Shown: piece after piece, positions 45,878-56,985 of the stretch | How the letters are laid out: each line of letters opens with the position of its first letter | Position numbering within the stretch: position 1 is the stretch's first letter | NCBI GenBank assembly: GCA_002205965.3 | Contig: NADL03000641.1 | Span: 682,001-746,000, forward strand | Direction: 5' to 3' | DNA: 64,000 nucleotides | Source of the DNA: Kappaphycus alvarezii | Taxonomy: Eukaryota > Rhodophyta > Florideophyceae > Gigartinales > Solieriaceae | Notes under the pieces: generated by a model | Seen by the model: only the letters and a program-made list of their open reading frames with translations | Databases searched by the model: none | What the model was told of the DNA's origin: nothing | Position numbers and translations under genes: made by a program

Positions 45878-47021
45878 ATGAGCAACAGGTATGCGGGACG
45901 TCGACGAAAGAATGGGTCTGGAATTCGGGGGTTGATGTCACCTGTGAGTGTGGTGATGTTTGGGGTGATGGTTGGGTATGTGGTGTGGGGAAGGAGGGGC
46001 GGGGGAGTGGGGTGGTTTGAATGGGGTAGGTGGGGTGAGGGGGGTGATTGGTGGGGAGGAGGGAGTGTGGAATTGGAATTGGGAGGGGAAGGTCGTAATG
46101 ATACTGGTGGGGTGGCGTGGGGGTTGGATTTGAGGAGGGGAGTGGTGGGGCGGACGAGGTGAGGATCGACATGAGAGGGATAAGGAACGTAGGAAGAGGG
46201 CTAGGAAGGGGGTGCATGAGAGAGTGGGGGAGAAATTAAAAGAGGTGAATGGAGAGGAGGAGACGGGTGGGGAGGACAAGGGAAGAAGAAGACGGAGGGG
46301 AGTGGAGCGGTACCGGAGGGGGCAAGAACGAGTGGAAAGTTGGAAGAGTTTAAAGGGAGTGATGGGGGTAGTGAGGATGGGATGGTGAGGGACAGAATGT
46401 GACGAGGGTGAGTTATACGTTGTACAAGGTGATGCGGTTGTTTGGGTTTACGGGGTTGACAGACAGTCCTGCTGGGGCGCATGCCGAATGGATGGTGGAT
46501 TTGGTGCGACGGATGGCGTACGAGGTGCCGTTTTTTGTGTACAAGGGGGTGGATGGGTGGAGGGATTGGGGCGGGCCAAGGAGCGGATGGGCGGGGTGGT
46601 GGATGGGGAGTATTTTGAGGGGGATGCGGAGACGGCATTGCCAGATGGTACTGATGTGTTGTTTCATTGGACAGAGTTGGATGGGGGGGAGAGGGACCCG
46701 CGTGGGAGGGGTTATTTAAAGCATATGGCCAGGGTGGTGCGGACTGCAAAGATGGGCGGGTTTGGGTACTTGGTGTTTGGACAGTTTCCTAGGTTGAATG
46801 GTCCGAGTCCGGTGTTTCGAAAGGGAAAGTGGAAGTTTGTCGGGACTGAGGAGGAGGAGCCGTTTTTGTTGAATGAGCATGTGAGGGGGGTGGTGCCGAC
46901 GGCAAGTGGGGGAAAGGCGTATATGCTATATCTGACGTTTTATAGCTTGAGGAGCATCCCGATGGAGGCGATCGAGGGAATGGACGTGGAGGCTTCCAAG
47001 GAGGGCTGGGCAGGGGTGTAG
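45878..47021 (+). CDS. Unrecognised single-pass membrane protein (several frame breaks)
   Basis: From ATG 45878 the protein begins MSNRYAGRRRKNG, a short basic segment, followed by a hydrophobic helix of about 20 residues (SPVSVVMFGVMVGYVVW), fitting an N-terminal anchor of an organelle inner membrane or a type II protein. Gly/Trp-rich and then Lys/Arg/Glu-rich helical linkers follow (KERRKRARKG, EKLKEVNGEEE). The C-terminal domain of about 200 residues (VSYTLYKVMRLFGFTGLTDS to the TAG at 47021) appears globular, with WTELDGGERDPRGRGYLKHM and GGFGYLVFGQFPRLNGPSP. Frame breaks near 46110, 46160, 46350, 46380 and 46560 all fit single missing bases in G-rich runs. I cannot assign a family. Confidence 0.55.
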
Positions 47022-47593
47022 TTTTCTTTTCTTTTGCTCTTAGTTAAAAAGTTGGGTTGGTCTCGACGACTGGTTGGTGCAAACGTTGGTGCTTACAATT
47101 CTTATCTTGTCTGTACAGTACTATCCAGGTATAGCACGCTGTGGTAAGCTGGATAAAGGAGCTGTCGGCGGGACACGTTACCGATGTTTTATCCAGCAAC
47201 AATTGAATTGCGTTGTTGCAAATGTCTATTGATCAGTCTTTTATCGTATTGCTTTATTCTTTTATAATTGCCACCTATGCACTTGCAGTGCCACTACTGT
47301 AAGTACTGTTTACCGCACTGCATTGCTACGGCTACGGTACATACCCAAGACTTTGTCAGTCCTATCGAGTATGTCGGTAAAATCAAAATCTGACTGTAGT
47401 ATCAGACTTCTACTGAACTTAAACTATCACTGTCTGAGCTGTCTTACACTGAAATAAACTACATGTCGGCAGCATGTTTTAGATAGCGCCACACTGCGGC
47501 TTTCTCAACATTGACGCTACAGTACCCCGGTCTGTAGTAGACTCAGGCAACCATGGTTAGACATGGCTCCCCAGCAGACAACTGAATCAATAA

Positions 47594-47629
47594 TGTACAC
47601 TGTACAGTACATTGTACAGCACTGTACAA
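47594..47629. repeat. TACTG/TACAG-related palindromic repeat
   Basis: GTACACTGTACAGTACATTG and flanking bases form overlapping palindromes of the same family as the tracts at 11.5, 40.5 and 45.1 kb. Confidence 0.8.
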
Positions 47630-48408
47630 ATTGGACAGTCAGCTTCAGAAATCAGATCTCCACCCGCCCAGGGCGGGCACCTGATTTCAAAATTGGACGA
47701 CTCCACCATCTATGAATTTCGGAGCCTGAGTCACATTTTGGCGACGCCCTTCAGCGAAGTTTTCGCAGCAGTTGCAAACTCCGCTGAGCTGTCGAACATC
47801 CCAAACATTAATATCTCAGACATCATGAACATCATCATGCTTCCTCTTCTCCTCCGTTCCTCCGCACAGCTCACCGCACCCATCAATTCTACTCCTACTG
47901 CTATCCCTTTCACCAATTCTCTCTATTACCAGGTAATTCTGCCCGCGAATCTCGAGCTTCATTCCCCCACCCATTCCTCCCGCTAACATCCCTTGATGCT
48001 CCCCTTGAGTCCGATCCCATTGCTGTTTACATCGACCCTTCAAGTGGGTTACTACCTGCACTCGTTCGCCCCCACTACTCTCGTTTCTTACCCCTCCCAT
48101 TTCCTGCGCATCATTCATTTCCCGATGCCTTCTCTTTGCTCATCCCAACAATGCTCATGGTAATTAACCCCTCACTGCTTTACCTTATGGAAATCTCCAA
48201 GGTTCGCGCATTAACCGCTACACTACACTTTCTTTAATGCTTCTAGCACTGCTCCAGATTTATTCTAACTCCACCTCTCCCTTGTCACTAGTACGAACTT
48301 TTTGCGGATCCATCCTGTCCTCGCCGCTCTCCTGTCTTCCTTTATCCGCTGCCCCTGTAGCTCACCGATCGTACCACTCCCGCCGCTTGGCCTTCTTCAC
48401 TCGCGTGT

Positions 48409-48830
48409 GCTCGGCAGTCGCAATTGACCTGCTTGGCAGTCAGTAACATTCCGTCTCTGGACTTTCGTCACCCAACCAGCGCTTAGCTGTCAATATTATC
48501 CCGCCGCTGGAGCTTCGTCACCCAACCCGCGCTTGGCTGTCATTACAATCTCGCTGCTTGGCCGTCGTCACTGAATCCAACCCGTGCTTGGCTGTCACTA
48601 CAATCTCGCTGCTTGGCCGTCGTTACCGAACCTACGCAGAGCTTGGCTGTCACTACAATATCGCTTGGCATTCGTCACTGAACCCACCCCGTGCTAGGCT
48701 GTCACTACAATCTCGCTGTTTGACCGTGGCCACTGAACCCACCCCGCGCTTGGCTGTCACCGTAATCCCGCTGCTTGGCTATCATAACACACAGCTCGCT
48801 TGACTCTCGCTACCATACCGCTGCTTGACT
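48409..48830. repeat. Degenerate 50-55 bp minisatellite
   Basis: Successive units start with GCTTGGCTGTCA at about 48481, 48531, 48586, 48641, 48693 and 48748, so the period is 50-55 bases. Each unit holds CAATCTCGCTGCTTGGCCGT and a CACTGAACCCACCCCG-like part. Units are 80-90 percent alike by eye. A looser tail continues downstream. Confidence 0.85.
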
Positions 48831-49693
48831 GCAGTCAGCCACCCTGCGCTTAGCTCATTACTACACCGCCACTGGACCGTCTTCATCCACCCCCGCTTGC
48901 TCATCTTTTAATCACTGGCGTTGGCCATCGATACTCTGCCCGCCACCGGACCGTCTTCACCGATCCTGTGCTTGGCCATCTTTTACTTATCGACGCTGTC
49001 CAGCGGTGCTCTCCCCGCCGCTGAGCCGTCTCCACTCTCGCGCTTTGTCATCGATACCCTAGGGGGCCGCTTAGCCGTCGATACACAACCACACGTTGCC
49101 CTCCCCCACTCTTCGCTCCTCGTTCGCTCGCTGCTAGTCTGTCGTTTTCCCGCTGCTTCGGTATTGTTACCCATGCTACTTTTATGTCTTTAATTTGTCG
49201 CTTGGCTGTCGTTACCACCCCAATGCTCGCCCGTAGTTCCCATCTGAGGTGCCGCTGCGCGAGCGGCTCGTCTTTCGTTGTTCACATTTTGGTACTCGTC
49301 AGTGAGATTGGCAAATTGTTTCAAATCGTACCTTCCCCCCGTTTTATAATTCTTCCCCTGAGGGCCACTTACTCGCACGTCGGTCTTGATAAGGGTTTCT
49401 TACAAGGCTTCGCGTCCTCCCGATTGGACTTTCCATTGCCAAGCCGTCCTGGGCTACCAATGCTAAAGGGAATGGGATTCTGGATTTTATTTTTTCCCCG
49501 TTGCTCCCCAAAGTTAATCCAAAACAATACCTAATACTGCCGGGACGTTTTTGATGACAGCATAAGACGTTGCTCCAGTGAGGTCTTATTCACTTATTGT
49601 GTTCAGATTCTTGGGCATCCCAAAACGGACAGTAGCATCAGACATATACTGCAATGATACAAACAAACGAAACGCGTTCCGTCAATTCTTTCT

Positions 49694-52600
49694 TCACTTT
49701 TTCCTAGCAGGCGTTCCACTACCTCCACCTGTAGAAGAGAGATCCCCGTCGGGTTCAACGTCCACATTCTGGACCTGGCGGTGCTGGAAAACAGGCTCGG
49801 GTTGCTCGCGTGGAGAACTTCTGCCGCTTTGAACAGCGAAGGTCTGCGGCACTACAACAAACTGTGCCGGAAATACCGGCGAGATCCCGCTCGGTAAAGA
49901 CGCAGACGGGTAAGACGCCGTTGAGAGTCGTGCCCGCTGTTCATTGCCTTCATCCTGGCTCCCAAGTTTTGGGGTTTGCAAACTTTGCACATAGGGATTA
50001 AGCACCACGTAATAAATGAGTCCTCCAGGAGGAATGTTTTCCTGAATTGTAGGGATTGCTATGGAGGTGCTCGGAAGTGGTAGATGTGAACGTTGGGGGC
50101 CATGAGACTCCAGATTCATTGGCACATTTGGTCTCCAGTGCTGGGAAGCCGAATTTAGTTCAGCTGAGCTATGGAACTCGGACTGGGTCAGTGCAGTTGC
50201 AGAGCGGTACAGTGCCTCTTCTGCTTGTGACTCCATTCTTCTTCTGAGGGATCGAAGTTTCTTCATACCCTCCATCTGCTTATCTACATCGCGTGCAATG
50301 TCTACTTCGCCTTGTGCCAATTTGCTCAGAACTTTCGTGTTCCATTGGCAGAATAACAACTTTCGTACCATCTCCGGTCGAAGATTTGACCGCTGTACAG
50401 TGTGTATCCTACTCTGAAGATTAAAGGTCCTTTCTGTGGCTGTAGCTGTCGGGCTTACGGACAAAGTTCGCCGCGAGAACTCGATCAGAGCCTCGGTGGC
50501 TTTTCGCAAGTGAGGGTCTCGGGGAATACTTACTCGTCCCGTAGTCCAAAAGCTAACTGGACTTTGCTTTCTTAAATGCTGCAAGGAAGGCCTCGGGTCA
50601 CCGGCCGGCCTGGATGTTGAGCTCTCAGAGACGTTTCTGATTAAGTCCTGATTCATCCACATAGATCTCACGTGCGAATACCTGTTAATAATTTCGTCGA
50701 GAAGTGATTCTCTCGCGGTCTCTTCAATGTCGAACTCATTAACTAAATCCACTCCTTCCAAATACCTTCCCAAGTGCCGTCGAAATGATTCCATGTAATA
50801 AGTACAGTCCGACGCCGTTCGAAACGGATCCAATGGAGCGGCTGTGTAATGGAGATCAGGAAATAAAGTTACCTTCACCCTTTTACGGCCTGGAATTGGC
50901 CCTTCCTTTCTGTTCTTAAAGACCATCATAAGCTCCTGGCGATTAGCTTCCTGTGGTTCCGGAAAGAATGACTGAGGAAGCGCATCTAGACCTTTTTCTA
51001 GAAGTGTTATACCTTCGAGCACCTCTGATGCCAATGATGTTTCAGCATCAAAGACACGCAGGTATGTACGGCACACTTTAAAAATTGAATGCATATGCTC
51101 CATAGTGTGGAGAAGACCTTTTTTTAGAATTGACAAAGCAACGTTCTCTTTTCTGGCGATCAGAGTACCCTGTATCAGAGTAGACATTTTCAAAGTCTGT
51201 GTTTTGCACAAGATTCAGCAGACAGGGCGAATGCTTATGAATTCTTCTAACAGTTTTTCGCTTGAAGCAAACAGCACTATCGAAATTAGCTTCATTTTCT
51301 TTGCCAAAGGAATCCTTTCCCCGTCGTCGCGAGGGGTAGGAGAATAGTGATGGATTTGTTGTGCTTGTTCTGGGATTTCAGACACCAACTCTGTGTCCTC
51401 GCCCTCTTGTTCATTTTCGCCATTGTTGACGTTTGCGAGGTGAAGAACTGCACGGTGTTCTATATCAGCTGTATCATCTGAGCCCCCCGCAATGTTTCCA
51501 GCACTGCCGACATCTTCCACGGTCGCACTTATCATCCTCTCACGACGCAAGTTGGCGTTGTAAATAGACATAATTTCTAAAACTTTTGCCCGAAGCTTTC
51601 GTTGCCGCCGAATAATTGAGCCCAATTCCGAAAGATTAGCAAGGGCTTCTTTCATCCACTGAAGTTCGCCTAAATCGGACATCAAAAGATATGCTATGTG
51701 AGCTTCATCCTGTGATGCAACCACACGGCCGTGTCGTAGCTCGAGTGTTTTACGGGCGTTTTTGACGGAACCAGTGTTATCCGTTACAACCCCTGCAACG
51801 AGAGAGAACCTACCGAAATCTCGCATAAAATCTTCTACTAATCGAAAATATTATTTCTTAACATCACATTCACCATCGGAGCTCCATTCAAATCCTCCGA
51901 TCCATCAAACATAACAGTCCCCCTGCAGCTGTGCATGAACCTCCGTAATGTCTGCTGTACATTAGCCCGCATGTTCTGGTAGTATTCTTCTAATAGTTTG
52001 CCACGAACTGCACTCCCCAGGGGCATCTCGTAACCCGGTCGGAGGTATTTGAGAAGCTTTCCTAATGCTCTGGGGTATTGGTCACGTTTGTTACGAACCG
52101 CAAATGGTAGGTTCTCTTCCACTAACAGTTCCAAAAGGAGTGTTGCAGCCATGCTGTGTTCCTTGGGAGAGTACTCACTAATGACAGTTCTCAAGTCAAG
52201 ACTACTCCTCGCTAATATATACCTAGTGAGGTTCGGAACTGTTAGCGGATCATCCTTGTCCATGTAGCCCTGGAGAAGTCTTTTCATATCTTGTGCGCAT
52301 GCCTCTTTCAACTTTCTCGCATCAGATGGAGTCATTCCATGCGGAGGATTTAGCAACAATGGGGGTTTATCTTTATCTTTTGTAGTGACCCAGAATCCCA
52401 GCCGAACCTTTAAAGGAATGATAGAGATCACTATAATGTGGAAGACTCTCCGCCTGTCTCGCTTTCCCTTGATGTCCATATTACAATGAGTGCAGATTCC
52501 ACCAGCAAAATCCCCCTTATCGTTACTGTAATCATTAAAGTAACCAGCACTTCTCGCAACACGCTTCTTTCTCCCGGGGATGTCCTGTTCATCAACGATC

Positions 52601-52913
52601 TCCCTTCTAAATTATCTCTCCCTCTGGTGATTGTACCAACCTCAATAGAATTTCTTCTTTGGCTATTATTTGCCGTACTTTAATCAGGAATTGTAGTGTT
52701 CGGTGGTGGTGTTCCTGACAACGTGGCGGACACACTTGGGTCATAGATACCAAAATCAGCACTCAAAGACTGCACAGCCCTTAGTACTTGCTACATAGTT
52801 GGGTTAAAATGAATATCGGTTGCAGCGATCCCATTCACACTTTCAGGCAAAGGGAGGCCAAGTTGCGAGAGCTGTTCAATAGCACTGTCAAAATCAAAAT
52901 CTACATCTTCCAT
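49694..52913 (-). mobile_element. Degenerate hAT-family transposase gene
   Basis: Minus-strand order from ATG 52913: MEDVDFDFDSAIEQLSQLGL, an in-frame TAG at 52791-52793, a BED-type zinc finger broken by frameshift (CTHC near 52.5 kb, then GSAGILGHYK), a helical region with PFAVRNKRDQYPRALGKLL and a FDGSEDL-type motif, then GVVTDNTGSVKNARKTLE (transposase Asp block), a TGA at 51215-51217, and the C-terminal hAT dimerisation region (PVSFWTTGRVSI, SPTATATERTFNLQSRI, LRPEMVRKLLFCQWN near 50.4 kb). hAT enzymes cut and paste DNA elements. Two features are odd: a 100-residue acidic insert near 51.4 kb and a Pro/Ser-rich tail of about 180 residues after the dimerisation domain. About 50 residues seem missing before GVVTDN. 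Two in-frame stops indicate decay. Terminal repeats were not located. Confidence 0.85.
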
Positions 52914-55659
52914 TGTTCGCAAATAGGCCAATGTCACGGCAGGGTCAAATGCGAGGACTGTTGAGTTGACTCACGGAAGAGCAAACGTGGATGATACAAG
53001 GGGAGGCAGTGGAGCCCGAAAACAAAGAGAAAGGCTCGGTTTTTGAGGGCTGACTGGATTGAGCACTGGAGCGGAAAGTTAAAAGTTTGAAGGTGATTGA
53101 GGAGATCGGGAGGAGGTACGAACTTTGATTACCCTTAAACATTTGTGCTCCACTTGCTTCAAGTTATGTACTGTACGGCTTGAGGCAGATTTGCTCTGAA
53201 AGCCAATGTTACCAGCACATTAGATCAATTGCACTGGTGTTCTTACTCCACGGAGATCACCGCAGTTGCAGGTTATTGCCTTAGTATTACAGTTAAAGGA
53301 ACAATCATTATGTTTACAGAATTAGATATCCCATTAACAAACAACGAAGTATGCTTGTAGTAGGCACTCTTTTATTACAGTAATTTAGACATGTAGAGAA
53401 TCTAGAACGGAGACTGCTTTCAGTTCTCCTTACAAATGGAGCCAGGTAGCTACATGATAGCGGTGTTATTAGTCTCTGAAACGGTCTGAAACGGCCCTTA
53501 CAAGTCTCTAAAAGCCTGTAACCGTCAAGCATAAGTAGGGAATGGCACAGTCGTACAATGCAGGGTACAGTATGTACTACATATTGTACCCTGCAGGGCA
53601 AATCAAGGTTGAATAGTTACACTTCTTTGACAGTGCATACTGTCCAAACGGTCGTGTCCAATCGCGGGCCACGACTACAGTGATTTGGCGACTGTGATGA
53701 CTTGTGCCGTATTTGACAGATGGCAGTACTGGTGTACAGTATAGTGCTACCGGTAATATAGTACTTATCGAGCTGTTACCACTCCTATATTGCCATGGGA
53801 ACGGCTACATAAGGCAGAGCTCTCCGCCCGATCGGGGCGATAGGAGAGACAACAGAGGGAGAGGAAAAAACGGTCAATCGGACTATCTACCAACCTGTGT
53901 GTCAATTATCTACGGCAATCGGCCTAATTAAACACACCAAACACGGGACTGCAACGGCATCCCGGGGGTTTTGTACCCGTTCACTGTGCCTTCCTTCCTC
54001 GCTCCCCCTCTCTGACACTACGCATACATCACTACTTACTTACAGTAATTACTCACTTGAACCCGTCGCCACCTAAGGGGCTGCTCCAGAGTCCTTGGTA
54101 CTTATGGTACTAGGGGAAAAATTAGGGTGTTTAAATGATTGAAAAATAGGTTAGCCTATGTTCCAAAACGCATGAAATAATTGGTACAAGTGGTCGGCAT
54201 GGGGGAACCAAGGAACGGAATTAATCCGGTTCGAAGTCGCTAGAAGGCCGCCGCGAGGCCAGCCAGCAGGCGCGTTGGACGTGGCAGCGGCCGCAGCGTG
54301 CCTTTGCATGAATATCCGTACGGTACTGTACAGTGCATATACAAATACACTACCACCGGGGAAATTTTTGGGTTATTTTAATGCATGGAAGATGTGGTCG
54401 ATTATGTCCAAACGGTGTTCAAAGAAAATGGGTTTTCCAGTAAGCTATCTGAGGATATAGAAGAAAGGCTTCGGATGTACAACATTTGCGCCAGGTAGTA
54501 CAAGCTTCTCGATCTCTGAAAGCAAAATTCTTAGTTTATGTCTTTTTTCCCAGCACGCAGGATTTTTCATCACAGATGTTTAAAAAGTTCTTAAAACTGG
54601 AAGATTATATCAACATTCTAGCCCCGCGGTGCCCTAGGGACTCCCGTTCAGACGCGCAAAAAACCGATTATCTCAGGAAGGCTGTTATCGAAATCACCGA
54701 AAGGTCACAGAGACCTACACAAAGCATCAATGTGCACAGATATACATTCAGCAGGTTTGACAATTCCCTTCATGAAACCATTCAGCAGCTCAGGCAATAA
54801 AGTTGATGAATGGAGGCAGCTCTCCCTCCTTATGCGATACCGGTGTTAAAACTTCAGTCATTTATCGAAAGGCGATATACGACATTTTTTGCACATTGGG
54901 ACTCAAAAATAGTATTTCACCCGCATCTTGTCACGATTTTTGCTTTCCAGACGCCGTATAACCCTCTCCTGGTCGCACTACCCTACCTCTGGACGCAAAC
55001 CTTGGAACAAAGATAGTCTGTGCCCAGCTACCCCTTGTTCAAGCAGATATACCTGCATTTATTGAGATGGGCACCCTGCACAGAAAATCTTTGACACCCT
55101 AGAAAATATCCAAAAGACTCGTCAAGAGATTTCTCGTACCAGTAGACGATTTGGAATTTCCATACGTCCAAGAATGGTACATATACATGACGCGGTCTCG
55201 AAGCATCGGATTAAGAGCCTTTAAGCACAAAATGCCTTCAGCAAGTAATCGAAACTATGAGGTCAGAGACAACATTCTCGCCTGGCGGAAGAAAGAGGTG
55301 AGCAATCATATTGGTGAGTGGACTGATTCATATGCCGTAGAATCCGTCACGGTCGTCGAAAAGCAGTTTTTATCACTGTAAATAGCTCTAAAACTGCATT
55401 TCCCTGCAAATATGCTCAAGTTAAGCCCTATTTCTCCCCTGAAGTTGTGTCCTACTCCTTCTTCTGTGATTTAAATTTGCTTCTCACGAAATTTTGCCCT
55501 CGATAAGAGCGACCTATCCTTCTCACAAGGGTCTTGAACTCTCAAGAATACAGAGTTCTATCCCCGAAAATGGCTTCAGCGAAGCGATAAGAACTCCAAG
55601 TACTTCTTTAACCTGGCGTTTTAAAAGTTGTCCTTCGAAAAGATATCCGTGTAAATTTT
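52914..55659. other. Intergenic/transposon-derived region
   Basis: Short frames only. The part from about 54.3 to 55.4 kb (plus frames 54486-54800, 54810-55016 and 55151-55381) lies directly upstream of a plus-strand copia reverse transcriptase and may be its gag/integrase debris, but no zinc knuckle or integrase triad is readable. Small TACTG/TACAG motifs occur near 53170 and 54323. Confidence 0.4.
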
Positions 55660-56985
55660 AATGTCATCCCGGGCAGTTTTGTACCATAGAAAGAGCCCAC
55701 TGTTGATGGATCTATCAATTAAAAGGGCCGCTATATCATCATTGGCCACCAAAATCTTATGAAGGACTTCCTTCGATAACTTTGCAGCCAAATTCTGTGC
55801 ACCTATCCTCGCCCAGGCCGTCAACTCAGATTTTAATGTCTGGATATCCAAGATCCCCAAGCGTACTTACAATATTCTGAAACGCTCCTTCGTGATTTTT
55901 TAAAAAATAACCTTGCCCAGAGTTTGATTTGGAGCCATGCCAATGCCTCAAGCTCTTGAAGAAATTCTACGGATTGTGCAACGCTAAGGACCTCTGGCAT
56001 GCTACGGTGGACAGAAAACTTCGCGTTGTACTTGTTATGCTTCCAAAAAGAATAAATAGAGTACTCTAATACCTCTACTACCAGATGAAAAATGGCACGG
56101 TCAAAGGTATTAGTGCAGCGTACGTCAACGAATTTCTTCGGGCCGTGGACTCCAACTTTCGAAATATTACCAACCGCACTTGTGAGCGGTTTAAGATGTC
56201 GGAAGTGTTCGGGTTCCACGCAAAATTCACCGTTTTCTTCCTGGATACAACAGAGGATGGAGAGTTCTCCGTGGACCAAATCCACGACCTGACAAAGATG
56301 GAACGATTACCCCGTCCGCAATATTCCCCAAGTTACGTTCGGGGCAAAATAAACTCGTCTGGCACTCAAAATCTCGGATGAACTGCTGTCTCCAGATAGC
56401 ATAATTTTCCCAGATCTCCGAGGTCTTCGCTTGAATATGTCCATTTCCTATGGCTTAGAAAACCCAATACGCTTCAAACTACTGCAATTAGACAAGTATT
56501 CAATCTTATTTAGTTTAATTCTTCGACTTAAGCTTCGAAAGTAACGCAGATGTGTCTACCCAGCTCGATTAAATCATTTTTCTTGCGGACAAACATGATA
56601 TAGTCGTTCCAATTGCCTTGAAATCAAACAAATGCCGACGCACTACCAGGTAAGCGATGTATGGAGCATTCAGAACCTTCCTGAAATGTTTGATAACGCC
56701 CATGCCATCTCGCAAGACCGAAGAAACATACTTTCCCGATTCTTTCCAGGCCCAGTGCTAACGGATAACAAGAGACTTTTGGATGTAATAAACAAATGGT
56801 CCATAACATTTCGAAAGCATGATGTCGGCCATTGCCACAGATCAAGACGCTCTTAGGAATTTCATTATTTTTGATGTAAGCTTTGTGAATATTGAGGACA
56901 TCCTCACCGACGGACTGACCAAAACTATGTCTGAAGCTGCTATATGAAATGAATATTCATCTGCAGTCATCAGCCCGAATATTGG
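55660..56985 (+). mobile_element. Ty1/copia pol remnant, plus strand (reverse transcriptase to RNase H)
   Basis: Broken plus frames spell the end of a copia polyprotein: NSDFNVWIS (RT fingers) near 55.8 kb, LKLLKKFYGLCNAKDLWHAT (the LLKPLYGL landmark) near 55.95 kb, then GTVKGISAAYVNEFLRAVDS at the YVDD position (active site replaced by YVNE) near 56.1 kb, and the RNase H segment with HAISQDRRNILSR ... LTDNKRLLDVI near 56.7 kb. It is clearly related to the minus-strand copy at 58.5-60.2 kb. Stops and shifts make it inactive. LTRs were not delimited. Confidence 0.8.

Larger units (their letters stand above)
47022..49693. other. Intergenic, repeat-bearing region
   Basis: No gene recognised. 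It contains a TACTG/TACAG palindrome at 47594-47629 and a degenerate minisatellite at 48409-48830; C/T-rich decayed copies may continue to about 49.2 kb. Frames such as 47612-47986 and 48921-49193 are composition-driven and carry no domain. Confidence 0.5.

Noticed and set aside
21792-47021. Short spliceosomal introns as explanation of the frame changes
   Set aside because: The junctions leave no extra sequence to remove; restoring one base joins the frames directly, and repeat copies show the exact missing base.
54220-54250. GGTTCGAAGTC resembling a tRNA T-loop
   Set aside because: No matching acceptor, D or anticodon stem could be folded around it; the same applied to GTTCGAGTCTC near 58390.
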